64,000 nt of DNA, from assembly GCA_002394365.1 (NCBI GenBank), contig DGTQ01000011.1, positions 13,354-77,353 on the forward strand, in the 5' to 3' direction. The translations under genes were made by a program, and so were the position numbers. A model generated the notes under the pieces. It was not told the origin of the DNA. It made no database searches and was given only the letters and a program-made list of their open reading frames with translations. Within the stretch, counting starts at the first letter, position 1. Every line of letters begins with the position of its first letter. This document shows positions 9,010-16,978 of this stretch, piece by piece. This DNA comes from Prevotellaceae bacterium UBA4332 (GTDB lineage: Bacteria > Bacteroidota > Bacteroidia > Bacteroidales > Bacteroidaceae).

Positions 9010-9085
9010 CGGGATGTAGCGCAGTTGGTAGCGCACTACGTTCGGGACGTAGGAGTCGCCAGTTCGAGTCTGGTCATCCCGACCA
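9010..9085 (+). tRNA. tRNA-Pro(CGG)
   Basis: A complete 76-base cloverleaf: acceptor CGGGATG/CATCCCG, D arm GCGC/GCGC, anticodon arm CTACG-TTCGGGA-CGTAG with anticodon CGG, T arm GCCAG/CTGGT, discriminator A9082 and encoded CCA at 9083-9085. The 3' end is followed within six bases by an iteron array and the accessory block, so it could be an integration target, though no integrase gene is present in the window. Confidence 0.95.
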
Positions 9086-9090
9086 CATTG

Positions 9091-9130
9091 TAACTTTTGT
9101 AACTTTTGTAACTTTTGTAACTTTTGTAAC
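9091..9130 (+). repeat. Iteron array A, (TAACTTTTG)4 plus TAAC
   Basis: Four perfect 9-bp units plus a partial one, starting six bases after tRNA-Pro. It is the left end of the accessory block and points into it. It is inverted relative to array B at 18470-18502. Confidence 0.9.
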
Positions 9131-9135
9131 GAAAA

Positions 9136-9163
9136 GTGCGCCTATCCTCACGGACAAGCGCAC
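9136..9163 (-). terminator. Terminator for the leftward accessory operon
   Basis: GTGCGC (9136-9141) pairs with GCGCAC (9158-9163), with TCC/GGA pairs inside; on the minus strand TTTTC follows. It lies about 55 bases after the stop of the last leftward gene. Confidence 0.6.
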
Positions 9164-9217
9164 CAACAATGAAAAAAAAATCAAAAGTATTCTATTCAAA
9201 ATGACTCAAATAACTAA

Positions 9218-9715
9218 CTAATACTTTATACCATTAAAAAAACCATTTGTCGTTACTGCCATATCATAGCCTATGTAAGCGTAATGCCTTAGGAAATGTT
9301 GTTGTGCGGCTGTTGTCGCCCCCATTTCCACCTTGCTCATGGCAAGGAGCAGGTTTTTCACTTCCTCTCGGTCTTTGAGGTTAATAACGCTTTCGGCTGT
9401 ATAAGGCTCTAAGCCTCCTTGCGACGGAGTGCGGAACACTCCGTTCATGTACTCCAGCACCACCTTTTTGTACTTCTCGGTGTCATTCTCTTGCGATGGT
9501 GCCCATGTGCGGATAATTCCGCCTATGGTCTTTATGCCTCGCAGGTGGTAGGAGCGGAGTATTTTTACTGCCGCTCGATACCCCATACTGAAAGAACTGA
9601 AAATCACGAAACCTTTTTCTCTGCCTTGCCACCCCTGCCACTTCGTGCCATTGTCACGAATGTTTAAGGGGTTCTTGTTGCGATAGGCAAGAGACTTTTC
9701 AAATCTATCTTCCAT
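9218..9715 (-). CDS. Lysozyme-like or phage structural (P5-like) protein
   Basis: A 165-residue protein without a signal peptide. NPLNIR near the start, a FSSFSMGYRAAVKIL segment, then GIKTIGGIIRTWAPSQEND are typical of a small muramidase-like family often annotated as phage structural protein P5 in Bacteroidetes prophages and mobile elements. It is the last gene of a leftward run starting near 13123 and its ATG touches the stop of the gene before it. I infer a peptidoglycan-active or virion-like role, but no catalytic residue can be assigned safely. The absence of a signal peptide means it would need a holin-like or other export route. Confidence 0.6.
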   Translation of the reverse strand: MEDRFEKSLAYRNKNPLNIRDNGTKWQGWQGREKGFVIFSSFSMGYRAAVKILRSYHLRGIKTIGGIIRTWAPSQENDTEKYKKVVLEYMNGVFRTPSQGGLEPYTAESVINLKDREEVKNLLLAMSKVEMGATTAAQQHFLRHYAYIGYDMAVTTNGFFNGIKY

Positions 9716-10038
9716 TATTTTACCTCCTTCAGTTCGTAAGTGTCGGGCAGGTAGCCTTTCGTCTGTGGATAGTAGGCTTTGCCTTTGTTGCCTTCATACT
9801 CTCGGTAGCCAAAGTAAATACCAATCTCTACCTTCCTGCGGTTCTTTACTGCTTCTTCGAGCAGGTCTGGATTGAGCCTCTTTGAAACGCTGACGACAGT
9901 CTGCTGTTCGTATCTGCCGTTAGCACCCTCCTCAAACCATTGCACTACGAGGTCACGATTAAACCACTGCTCACCACTCTTACTGCTTGTGCCAGTGCGC
10001 TCTGCGCTAAAGGCAATAATTTCTACTTCTTTTCTCAT
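9715..10038 (-). CDS. Small protein of unknown function, possible OB-fold
   Basis: 107 residues. The pattern of alternating strands (VEIIAFSAERTGTSSKSGEQW, then RDLVVQWF, later VEIGIYFGYRE) resembles small single-strand-binding OB-fold proteins such as those of the DUF3127 type, but I cannot confirm a match. It sits between the primase-helicase-like gene and the lysozyme-like gene and overlaps the latter at the stop/start junction, so translation is probably coupled. A DNA-binding helper for the upstream replication-type gene is a reasonable guess only. Confidence 0.55.
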   Translation of the reverse strand: MRKEVEIIAFSAERTGTSSKSGEQWFNRDLVVQWFEEGANGRYEQQTVVSVSKRLNPDLLEEAVKNRRKVEIGIYFGYREYEGNKGKAYYPQTKGYLPDTYELKEVK

Positions 10039-10044
10039 TTTACT

Positions 10045-12492
10045 TTAATGTTTAATGTTAACTTTTCTCCAATGTTCTTTGTCTAATTTTTCTATTACAT
10101 TTGCCTTTAACCAGTTATGGATTAGCATTTTTGCAGGTGTCTTGTAGCCGAGTATTTCAGCCACTCTGCGCACCTCTCCTGCGGAGAACTCTTCGGGCAG
10201 TCTTTCAAGGAGCGTCCTGCACCTTGTGCCATCTGGCAGTGCGGAGTCTTGTATCGCCTGCGTGTACTTTTCTCCGAATACCTTGCAAATGGCTTCAAGG
10301 TCTTGCTCCATCCACCACTTTATCCACTTTGCGCAGAGTTCTTTGTCTTTGTCCGTCATGGGCTTGTTATAGAACTGCGTGCAAAGCAGTGCTATGCGCT
10401 TGCCCCTATCGCCCACCCTACGGCGGAAAGTGTCGCGAGCGAAGTCGCTGTCTATCTGCGCTCTGCGTGTCTGCTCTTTTTGGAACTCGTTACAAGTTGG
10501 TATTATCCAAGAAATATCCACGTACTGCAACGGCTTGAAGTCATACTGCCAGGGCACTTCCTTGTCGAAGTTGTCGTCGTCAACGGCATATACCTCTGCC
10601 ATGTTGACGTTCAAAGGCTCTGCGTAAGTCATGGCGTCGCACTTGTCGATGAAGTTGTTAACTTTCTGCTTTGCCTTAGCGTTGAGTTTCTTCCATGCAG
10701 GGGGCAAGTATTGGAACTGCTGATTGTCAATGTGCATGAAAGAACAACGGGTAACCAAGCCGTTTGTTACGTTCTTGAAGTAGGCAGCCACTTGGTCGTC
10801 AGTTCCTGCAAGCAGTACGTTCCAGAACAACTGCACCTTGCCCTTGAAAGTATTTGTGCTCTTGTAGTTCTGCCCATAGAAACCATTTTCCCACGCTATG
10901 CGAACCATGTCATCTTTGTTGCCTCCAGCCGCCCTGATGCCCTTGCGCCATTGGTCAATCTCTGCGCAGTAGGTAAACATGTGGTGTCCCTTGTTGTTGC
11001 GCTGTTTTTCAAGGAACTCAGCCTCCGAGTTTTTTGCCTCCATTATTCGTATTGAGGTAGCAGGAAGTTTCTCGCCCTTGTCGTTGGCTGACTTCTGCTG
11101 ACTCTTTCGTGCAAATACTGCATCACGTGCATCGTTTACCTCGTCACGTATCAATATATCTCGCAGTAGCCAGTTTGTGTATCTCTCCATGAAAGACTTT
11201 CCCGAACTTGGTGGAGCATAGACAACCGAGAAGAAGGAGGTTGAAATGGTCTTTGCGGTCTGCTCGTCCTCTGCCCTCACATAGCTTGTCAGTGTGCCGA
11301 GTATTGGCAAAAGGGCATTGATAGCAGGCAGTTTGAAGTCCTTGGGAGCACAAGATATTAACTCCTTGATGATAGGCGGAGGCGTGGGCATGGTGTCAAC
11401 GGGGTGTACCTTGTTTTCCTCCGTTTCCTCCTCTACCTCTGGCTCTTGCTCTCCTCGCTTCTTTGTGTAAAATCCGTTCTTAACAAGGAACATAAAGAAT
11501 TCACGAGGTATAGAACCATTGTTATTACTCCGACAAATAGACTGGCACTGACTAAGAGTGTTCCTATACTCTTCGGCATTGTCGCCACCGAAGCGAGGGA
11601 GTAAATCATGTAGCACAAGGGGGTCGTTATCGCAAATATTGCGAAAATCACGAACCATCTTATTATAGAAATTGTGCTTTTCTCCCTGCTCGGGCTCGCC
11701 ATAGACTTCGAGGTATTTGTCGATGATAGTCGTGAGTAGCGTGCCCCTATATTTGTAATCGGTATAAACACTGCGGGTTGGTTTCCACTCCTGCGAGCCA
11801 TTCCCACCATTTGGTATTTCTTGTTGCTCATTGTCATGTTTTTTTATAGATTTGGTTTCTTTTCCATCGTTGACGATGGGGTTAAAATTAGGCTCATCGC
11901 TCCAAAGGAGGTCGCTCTCATAGAGTATGTCACAAGCCTGTGGCACAAATGATATACGGCTGATGTCCTTAACGGCAGTGTCGAAATCGCCAAAATCATC
12001 GAATTCGATTTTTTCATTAAGCCACTGCATGTGCTCGGACAGAGTTTCAAATGGCTGAGTGCACTGCATCACGAGGCGCAAGCCGTCACCACTTGGAGTG
12101 ATGTGTGCAAGGCGCACTGCATCAAACAAGGTCTTATTCTCACCCCATCTCTCAGCCTTTAAGAAAATTGAAATTTCTTTCCATGCATATTCGGGTTCAG
12201 GAGACCTTTCACCTTTGCTGATGTGGTCAATATCAATCATGTAGAGACCAGTCGGAGACATGTTCTCTATCTTTCGGGTGTTGCCCTCGTTGGTGTAGCC
12301 CGTCCAGCATACGGCAGGAAGTTTCGTCTTTGCCTCCTTGTTGCCTTCTCGGTATTCCTTTATGAGCGTGGCAGTAAAGGCATCTTGTGTCAAGTCCTTC
12401 CACCTCTGTCTTGTGAGGTTGAGTGCCTTTACTCCAGGCACCCACTTTCTTGCGTTCTTGCTCTTAAAAGAGCAGTAATAGTTTAGTTTCAT
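10045..12492 (-). CDS. VirE_N / DUF3987 primase-helicase-like protein
   Basis: 815 residues in two parts. The N-terminal ~230 residues fit the VirE N-terminal (BT4734-like) domain, with GLYMIDIDHI and THITPSGDGLRLV resembling an archaeo-eukaryotic primase fold. After a charged linker, the C-terminal part fits DUF3987, a P-loop ATPase related to phage helicases: Walker A APPSSGKS near residue 425, and FTYCAEIDQW as a possible Walker B region. In Bacteroidetes this gene commonly travels with HU-like and smalltalk genes, as it does here. The role is inferred as DNA replication or processing for a mobile or phage-derived element. No initiator or integrase gene was seen nearby. Confidence 0.8.
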   Translation of the reverse strand: MKLNYYCSFKSKNARKWVPGVKALNLTRQRWKDLTQDAFTATLIKEYREGNKEAKTKLPAVCWTGYTNEGNTRKIENMSPTGLYMIDIDHISKGERSPEPEYAWKEISIFLKAERWGENKTLFDAVRLAHITPSGDGLRLVMQCTQPFETLSEHMQWLNEKIEFDDFGDFDTAVKDISRISFVPQACDILYESDLLWSDEPNFNPIVNDGKETKSIKKHDNEQQEIPNGGNGSQEWKPTRSVYTDYKYRGTLLTTIIDKYLEVYGEPEQGEKHNFYNKMVRDFRNICDNDPLVLHDLLPRFGGDNAEEYRNTLSQCQSICRSNNNGSIPREFFMFLVKNGFYTKKRGEQEPEVEEETEENKVHPVDTMPTPPPIIKELISCAPKDFKLPAINALLPILGTLTSYVRAEDEQTAKTISTSFFSVVYAPPSSGKSFMERYTNWLLRDILIRDEVNDARDAVFARKSQQKSANDKGEKLPATSIRIMEAKNSEAEFLEKQRNNKGHHMFTYCAEIDQWRKGIRAAGGNKDDMVRIAWENGFYGQNYKSTNTFKGKVQLFWNVLLAGTDDQVAAYFKNVTNGLVTRCSFMHIDNQQFQYLPPAWKKLNAKAKQKVNNFIDKCDAMTYAEPLNVNMAEVYAVDDDNFDKEVPWQYDFKPLQYVDISWIIPTCNEFQKEQTRRAQIDSDFARDTFRRRVGDRGKRIALLCTQFYNKPMTDKDKELCAKWIKWWMEQDLEAICKVFGEKYTQAIQDSALPDGTRCRTLLERLPEEFSAGEVRRVAEILGYKTPAKMLIHNWLKANVIEKLDKEHWRKVNIKH

Positions 12493-12502
12493 GTTTTGCT
12501 TT

Positions 12503-12784
12503 TTAGTAAGATTTTAATAGATTTTGCTGAACCTTGAAATAAAGCCTCTGGGCTGTGGCTTCGGTAACTTGAAATGACATCTTGCTCTGCATAGTGAGTT
12601 CTGCACCGATGATGTCCTGCCACTCCGAACCTGCTTTGGCTCGCTTCGTCTTTGGCTTGTCGTTGTACTTGAAAACAATGCACTCCACGCAGTCGAGGTT
12701 TACCACTGCAAGCATGCGGTCTTGGTTTATGGTTTCGTGAGGGGTCTTGCCCTCCTTGTTCATCACGTAAATAAATTCCGTCAT
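12503..12784 (-). CDS. Hypothetical protein in the primase operon
   Basis: 93 residues, not recognised. It has no signal peptide or membrane segment and a mixed strand-helix composition (FIYVMNKEGKTPHETINQDR, then VNLDCVECIVFKY). It lies 10 bases upstream of the primase-helicase-like gene on the same strand, so the two are very probably cotranscribed. A longer reading frame overlaps it in another phase (12489-12818), but its His/Arg-rich product looks non-coding, so this frame was chosen. A helper in DNA metabolism is possible from context alone. Confidence 0.6.
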   Translation of the reverse strand: MTEFIYVMNKEGKTPHETINQDRMLAVVNLDCVECIVFKYNDKPKTKRAKAGSEWQDIIGAELTMQSKMSFQVTEATAQRLYFKVQQNLLKSY

Positions 12785-12814
12785 GTCTTAGTCCTCCAAA
12801 TACATTCTTAAGTC

Positions 12815-13123
12815 TCAATTTCTTACCACTTTAAGATTTTGCATTGCCTCAAAGAGGTCATCATCCATTGCCTGATAAACTCGGCTTACGCTCAGCGATT
12901 TCTTCACCGACGAGAAGAACTTCACCCTCTGTGCCGACTCCTTCAGCCAGCCCGTTTCCAGTTCGCAGATAAGTTTGTCGGGCTTTTTGTTTCTTGGCTG
13001 GCGGTTCCATGCCCTGAAGGTCAGCTGTCCCGTCTCGGCATCTATGCGCAATGAGCCTTCCACGTACTTGCCTTTCTTTACTTTCTTAATCACGTCCTCG
13101 TTGATTTCAATTTTCTTAATCAT
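12815..13123 (-). CDS. Hypothetical basic protein, first gene of the leftward operon
   Basis: 102 residues, lysine-rich (KKIEINEDVIKKVKKGKY at the start), not recognised. It appears to be the first gene of an operon running 13123 to 9218: five genes with gaps of 0-30 bases. Its leader is about 110 bases from a -7 element (TAATTTTG on the minus strand, 13240-13247). It has no signal peptide. Its charge suggests nucleic-acid contact, but nothing else supports that. The stop is followed by a 30-base gap before the next gene. Confidence 0.6.
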   Translation of the reverse strand: MIKKIEINEDVIKKVKKGKYVEGSLRIDAETGQLTFRAWNRQPRNKKPDKLICELETGWLKESAQRVKFFSSVKKSLSVSRVYQAMDDDLFEAMQNLKVVRN

Positions 13124-13239
13124 CTTGTTTGAGTTGTTTTTGTGAGAAGGTAAGAACGTTGCAACTATTTCACCTCCGAAGGATTCTCACTCTAACTCTG
13201 GGTTAATAATAAATATTGATTATGTCTTGATGACAGGTG

Positions 13240-13247
13240 CAAAATTA
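13240..13247 (-). promoter_or_regulatory. -7 element for the primase operon
   Basis: TAATTTTG on the minus strand. No TTTG lies at the expected distance because the S24 gene terminator hairpin occupies that space, so the promoter may depend on an activator or be weak. Confidence 0.5.
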
Positions 13248-13252
13248 CAGAC

Positions 13253-13287
13253 AAAAAAAAGCCCGATGAAGTTTTGCTTCATCGGGG
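13253..13287 (-). terminator. Terminator after the S24 peptidase gene
   Basis: CCCGATGAAG and CTTCATCGGG (13262-13285) form a perfect 10-bp stem with loop TTTTG. On the minus strand it is followed by a GC pair and a run of eight Ts (13253-13260). Confidence 0.85.
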
Positions 13288-13369
13288 ACGTGTTTTGCCG
13301 TGTTTTGGGACGTGTTTTGCTCTTTTTCTTGGCTCTTGGACGTGTTTTTTGTTTTTTCGGACGTGTTTT
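13286..13369. repeat. Four GGACGTGTTTT direct repeats
   Basis: Perfect copies at 13286-13296, 13308-13318, 13338-13348 and 13359-13369, plus a partial CCGTGTTTT at 13298-13306. Start-to-start spacing is 22, 30 and 21 bases. They fill the gap between the S24 gene stop and its terminator, so they are transcribed but could also be protein binding sites on DNA. Confidence 0.85.
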
Positions 13370-13412
13370 CCCTTGTTTTCTCCCTCTTTTCGCTCCCTTT
13401 AATGTTTAATGT

Positions 13413-14279
13413 CTACCCTTGCTCCCTCTTTTTGTCCAACATCTCTATAAATTGCAGTCCAATGTTCTTATACTTCACGAAAGGCATACCCTTTACAGGT
13501 GCATTGTCTGCCTCCCATTGCGCAATGGGCTTGGTAAACGACAAAACTGCCATGCGTTGCATCTCCTTCACGTTAGGCAGATGCTCGTGCTCAGGTAGCA
13601 GACGTTCTACATACTTGCAGAAGTCCTCAATGCTCCATTTCTTTGACACTTCCTCCTCTATCAGTGCCCTATATACCGAATACCAGTGTCGCCTGTATGT
13701 TATCTCGTCACTGATGCAGTAGATGCACTCCTCTATGTCATTCATGCTTACCTTGCCCTTCTGCTCGCCCGTTTTCTTTTTCTTGCGAACAGCCTTTACC
13801 ATATCCCTCAACGATGCACGAGGGGCACGTTTCTCTACCCCCACCACCACTGCTATAATCTTTACGTCCATGTCGGGAGTCAGTTCTATAGCCTCATAAT
13901 CCTTATTGCGTGGCACAAGCCATTGCGAGCCGTCCTCATAAGTAAACAAGGTCTTGACCGTACACTTCCTGTCAATCATAGCCACCACATCGTCGCCATC
14001 ATCAGCACAGTCAGTAAAGCGCACCCTCAATCTGTCGCCAGGCTCATAGCCAGCATCAATCATCGAGTTACCCTCCACAGGAATATACATTACAGGATTA
14101 GAACCTACCAGCGCCTTCGGCACCATGACATAATCCTCATTATATCCCTCGCCTATCTCGGAAGGGATGCCACACACAGCCGACAGTCCGCTTACAGGCA
14201 CAGGCGTATCGCACACCTCATACTTCACACCAGCCTCCCTGAGCAGTCTCAATATCTCTCTTATTTCTTCCTCGTTCAT
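13413..14279 (-). CDS. S24 (LexA/UmuD-like) peptidase-domain protein
   Basis: 288 residues. The central part is an S24 peptidase: VEGNSMIDAGYEPGDRL with catalytic Ser72, then CTVKTLF with the partner Lys109. Unlike LexA or phage repressors, the first ~40 residues do not show an obvious helix-turn-helix, and there is a C-terminal extension of ~130 residues that I do not recognise. It may be a self-cleaving switch protein reacting to RecA filaments during DNA damage, controlling the adjacent primase operon. That is inference from family and position. A terminator and four repeats follow the gene. Confidence 0.75.
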   Translation of the reverse strand: MNEEEIREILRLLREAGVKYEVCDTPVPVSGLSAVCGIPSEIGEGYNEDYVMVPKALVGSNPVMYIPVEGNSMIDAGYEPGDRLRVRFTDCADDGDDVVAMIDRKCTVKTLFTYEDGSQWLVPRNKDYEAIELTPDMDVKIIAVVVGVEKRAPRASLRDMVKAVRKKKKTGEQKGKVSMNDIEECIYCISDEITYRRHWYSVYRALIEEEVSKKWSIEDFCKYVERLLPEHEHLPNVKEMQRMAVLSFTKPIAQWEADNAPVKGMPFVKYKNIGLQFIEMLDKKREQG

Positions 14280-14333
14280 AGACTTGTTATCTAATTAACC
14301 CTTCACCTTTATAATGTTTAACCCTACTGCCGA

Positions 14334-14927
14334 TTACTGCGAGGGGCTCTCTCTACTATATCCAACTTTATAATGCTTACTTTCCACTATAGGGTGTAAC
14401 TTAGGGTCGTATTTTACGAAATACTGTTTCTTCAGGGCTTCTCCTATCGCCTCTGGTTCACATCCCTCTATGGGGTTCCCATAATTGTCGTGCTGACAAC
14501 GAAATTTTATTCCAGTATATTTAATTGGGGTTTCTTGAACTGCAACTCCGACTTTTATATTTATTTCATTATAAATATCTTTGATTAGGTCAAGATACTC
14601 AATACCATTTACATTTTTAACCTTATTTTTATGCATTGGGTAGTATAAAAATTCATCATACCTTTTAACATACTCTCCCCCAAAATCATACCATTCAATA
14701 CAATAGCCCTTCACCATTATCTCTATATCAGGATTTATTCCTGGGTCACAACGTAATTTTTCAATGTATGGTCTTAACTTCTCTACAAGGGCTTCATCTA
14801 AGGAAATAAACCACTCATTATCAAATGGGTCATCATGGCATTCTGCCTCAGAAATAATACAATTCTTCAATCTTCCATTAATTGACAATTCAACAATCTC
14901 AGGTCTATGTAAGATATAAGTTCTCAT
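14334..14927 (-). CDS. Hypothetical protein beside the restriction-modification genes
   Basis: 197 residues, not recognised; no signal peptide or membrane segment. The sequence is AT-rich, like the modification and restriction genes to its right and unlike the S24 gene to its left. It has a clear promoter (minus-strand TTTG at 14980-14983, 20 bases, TAACTTTG at 14952-14959), which faces away from the methyltransferase promoter. An accessory role in the restriction system or in element defence is possible but not shown. Confidence 0.6.
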   Translation of the reverse strand: MRTYILHRPEIVELSINGRLKNCIISEAECHDDPFDNEWFISLDEALVEKLRPYIEKLRCDPGINPDIEIMVKGYCIEWYDFGGEYVKRYDEFLYYPMHKNKVKNVNGIEYLDLIKDIYNEINIKVGVAVQETPIKYTGIKFRCQHDNYGNPIEGCEPEAIGEALKKQYFVKYDPKLHPIVESKHYKVGYSRESPSQ

Positions 14928-14951
14928 AGGATAATTATATTGTTAGAGGCA

Positions 14952-15014
14952 CAAAGTTACTCAATATTTTTTTATTTTGCAAATATAATATATTAAGATT
15001 TTTTTGTAACTTTG
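14952..15014. promoter_or_regulatory. Divergent promoters for the hypothetical gene and the methyltransferase
   Basis: On the minus strand, TTTG (14980-14983) and TAACTTTG (14952-14959) are 20 bases apart. On the plus strand, TAACTTTG at 15007-15014 lacks a TTTG at the usual distance. The two -7 elements are mirror images flanking an AT-only core, so the two promoters probably compete. Confidence 0.65.
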
Positions 15015-15053
15015 CAGGAAAAATTTGACCTATACATTATCAGTAATAAAAAA

Positions 15054-16154
15054 ATGAAACATACTATATACTTCAATGCTTCTCAAAGAATGGAGCAAAT
15101 TAATGATAATTCAATAGACTTGGTTGTAACGTCACCACCATATCCAATGATTGAGATGTGGGACGATATTATGTCTAATCAGAATCCAGACATTAATTCT
15201 GCTTTTGAAAATAATAAACCACGAGAAGCATTTGAGCTGATGCATCAAGAACTTGATAAAGTATGGGCTGAATGTTGGAGAGTTTTGAAAAAAGGCTCTT
15301 TCTTATGTATTAATATTGGAGACGCAACGAGAACAATCAATGGGGAGTTTGCCCTCTACAACAACAATACAAGAATAATTCAAGCATGTGAGAAATTAGG
15401 TTTCATTAATCTTCCTAATATATTGTGGAGAAAGGCAACGAATGCGCCCAATAAGTTTATGGGAAGTGGAATGCTTCCATGTGGCGCATACGTAACGCTT
15501 GAACACGAATGGATTCTTATATTCAGAAAGGGAGGCAAACGATTATATAAGAAAGCTGAAGATAAAGAAGCCCGTAGGGAAAGCTCTTTCTTTTGGGAAG
15601 AGAGGAACGTTTGGTTCTCTGATATTTGGGAAATTAAGGGTGTAAAACAGACTATAAACAAAACTCCGTCGAGAGAGCGAAATGCTTCTTATCCTTTGGA
15701 GATTCCTTATCGGCTAATCAACATGTATTCTCAAAAGGGTGATGTTGTGCTTGACCCGTTTATGGGGTTAGGTACCACAACCATTGCTGCCATAATAAAT
15801 GAACGAAATAGTGTAGGTTATGAGATAGATCCATTGCTAAGACCTCTTCTCAAAGACATACTTAGTTCAACTGACATCAGACTAGCCAACACCCTTCTTT
15901 ATAACAGATACAAGAAACATCTTGATTTTATTGAGGAACGTCTAAAACAAAAGAAGGAAGTTAAGTATGATAATGTAAAGCTTAATTGCAAGGTTATGAC
16001 AGGTCAGGAAACCGATTTGGAATTCCACTATCTTAAGGATATTAACCTACAAAGAGAAAACGACGAACTAAGCTTTGAAGCAACGTATTTTCTTGACAGA
16101 AAGATAGAAGAATTGCCGCCCACGGAACAAGGTTCACTTTTCTATAACGAATAA
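15054..16154 (+). CDS. Type II DNA methyltransferase, beta class (probably N4-cytosine)
   Basis: 366 residues from ATG 15054. An in-frame TTG at 15012 would start inside the -7 promoter element, so it is rejected. The catalytic motif IV TSPPY is at residues 26-30 and the AdoMet-binding motif I DPFMGLGTTT near residues 233-242. This order (IV before I) defines the beta class. SPPY rather than DPPY is typical of N4-cytosine enzymes, although N6-adenine cannot be excluded. A C-terminal extension of about 100 residues follows. It faces two nuclease genes and shares a terminator with them. It should protect the host DNA at the site cut by those nucleases. Confidence 0.88.
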   Translation: MKHTIYFNASQRMEQINDNSIDLVVTSPPYPMIEMWDDIMSNQNPDINSAFENNKPREAFELMHQELDKVWAECWRVLKKGSFLCINIGDATRTINGEFALYNNNTRIIQACEKLGFINLPNILWRKATNAPNKFMGSGMLPCGAYVTLEHEWILIFRKGGKRLYKKAEDKEARRESSFFWEERNVWFSDIWEIKGVKQTINKTPSRERNASYPLEIPYRLINMYSQKGDVVLDPFMGLGTTTIAAIINERNSVGYEIDPLLRPLLKDILSSTDIRLANTLLYNRYKKHLDFIEERLKQKKEVKYDNVKLNCKVMTGQETDLEFHYLKDINLQRENDELSFEATYFLDRKIEELPPTEQGSLFYNE

Positions 16155-16193
16155 AAAAAGGGAAAGAAATAATCAATGTTTCTTTCCCTTTTT
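16155..16193. terminator. Bidirectional terminator between methyltransferase and nuclease genes
   Basis: A perfect 15-bp inverted repeat (16155-16169 with 16179-16193, nine-base loop) with five As at one end and five Ts at the other, so it can stop both convergent transcripts. Confidence 0.9.
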
Positions 16194-16205
16194 AATTTAG
16201 ATATA

Positions 16206-16976
16206 TTACAATGCTCGAATTTTTGCAAGTACTTCTGCATTTTGAATTTCTCCTTTACTCGTGGAAATAACTGTCAGCACTGATACACCATATTTTTCTT
16301 TATATGCAGCGTATTTATTGGCATTTGCCTGCCTTGCCTTAACAATATACGGAGCATTCTGCAAATAAGATTTAGGTTTAATCTGTAAAGCACATACGAG
16401 TTTTTCGTCCCTGTAAACCTGAAAATCCACGGCATAAGTGTGATCCATTTCACCTTCAGCTTTAACAAACTTCAAATTTGGGAACATTCTCTGCAATGTG
16501 GCTACAGTGTTATTCTCACGAAGAATGATTCCATTCCATGTTTCGCAAATGACTCTAAAGCGAACACATTCAATACACTCCTCTAAAGTTAGCCCGTATC
16601 CGTTGTCTTTTACTGCCTCGTATAGAATCTTTCCTTTCGCAGCTAAATCTTCTTTTGTGCGACCTTTCTGAGTGTTTACATTCTTGATGTCCCAACTCAG
16701 TGCGTAATAATTTGCCTTGTTGTAGGGAATGGTAACATCATTGAAGTATTCCAATGAGTGCCCCAATCTCGCTGCATTCTGCTCAATAAACTTTTTTCGA
16801 TTCTCGCCACTGGTATAATAGGTCTGTTCCCATTCCTCTTTGCTCTTCCAGTTTGCAGCTTCTATCAAAGTTGAAACATATCCTACTGACCAAGGGTCAT
16901 TCAACATAAGTTCATTCCACTTAGCATTAGTAGAACGGAACTTATCTTTGTCAATACCTAAAACAAATTCATCCAT
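16206..16976 (-). CDS. Probable restriction endonuclease subunit or second nuclease
   Basis: 256 residues. A PD-(D/E)XK-like site reads AVDFQVYRDEKLVCALQIK: Asp184, then Gln198-Ile-Lys200, with Glu175 just before it. The glutamine replaces the usual acidic residue, as in some restriction enzymes. The N-terminal DPWSVGYVSTLIEAANW followed by EEWEQTYY resembles a segment of the next gene (PKVVGQMSELIQEF then EWIEWYN), so the two may be distant paralogs or share a recognition module. It starts two bases after the stop of that gene, which implies coupled translation. It probably acts with the adjacent nuclease and methyltransferase in one restriction-modification system. Confidence 0.7.
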   Translation of the reverse strand: MDEFVLGIDKDKFRSTNAKWNELMLNDPWSVGYVSTLIEAANWKSKEEWEQTYYTSGENRKKFIEQNAARLGHSLEYFNDVTIPYNKANYYALSWDIKNVNTQKGRTKEDLAAKGKILYEAVKDNGYGLTLEECIECVRFRVICETWNGIILRENNTVATLQRMFPNLKFVKAEGEMDHTYAVDFQVYRDEKLVCALQIKPKSYLQNAPYIVKARQANANKYAAYKEKYGVSVLTVISTSKGEIQNAEVLAKIRAL

Positions 16977-16978
16977 GA

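Noticed and set aside
9091..9130. CRISPR array
   Set aside because: Nine-base units directly joined with no spacers; no cas genes in the window.
10249..11055. 268-residue plus-strand frame inside the primase-helicase gene
   Set aside because: Antisense shadow; no promoter, no recognisable protein features.
15012..15053. TTG start at 15012 for the methyltransferase
   Set aside because: It overlaps the TAACTTTG -7 element, so it would lie upstream of the transcript start.
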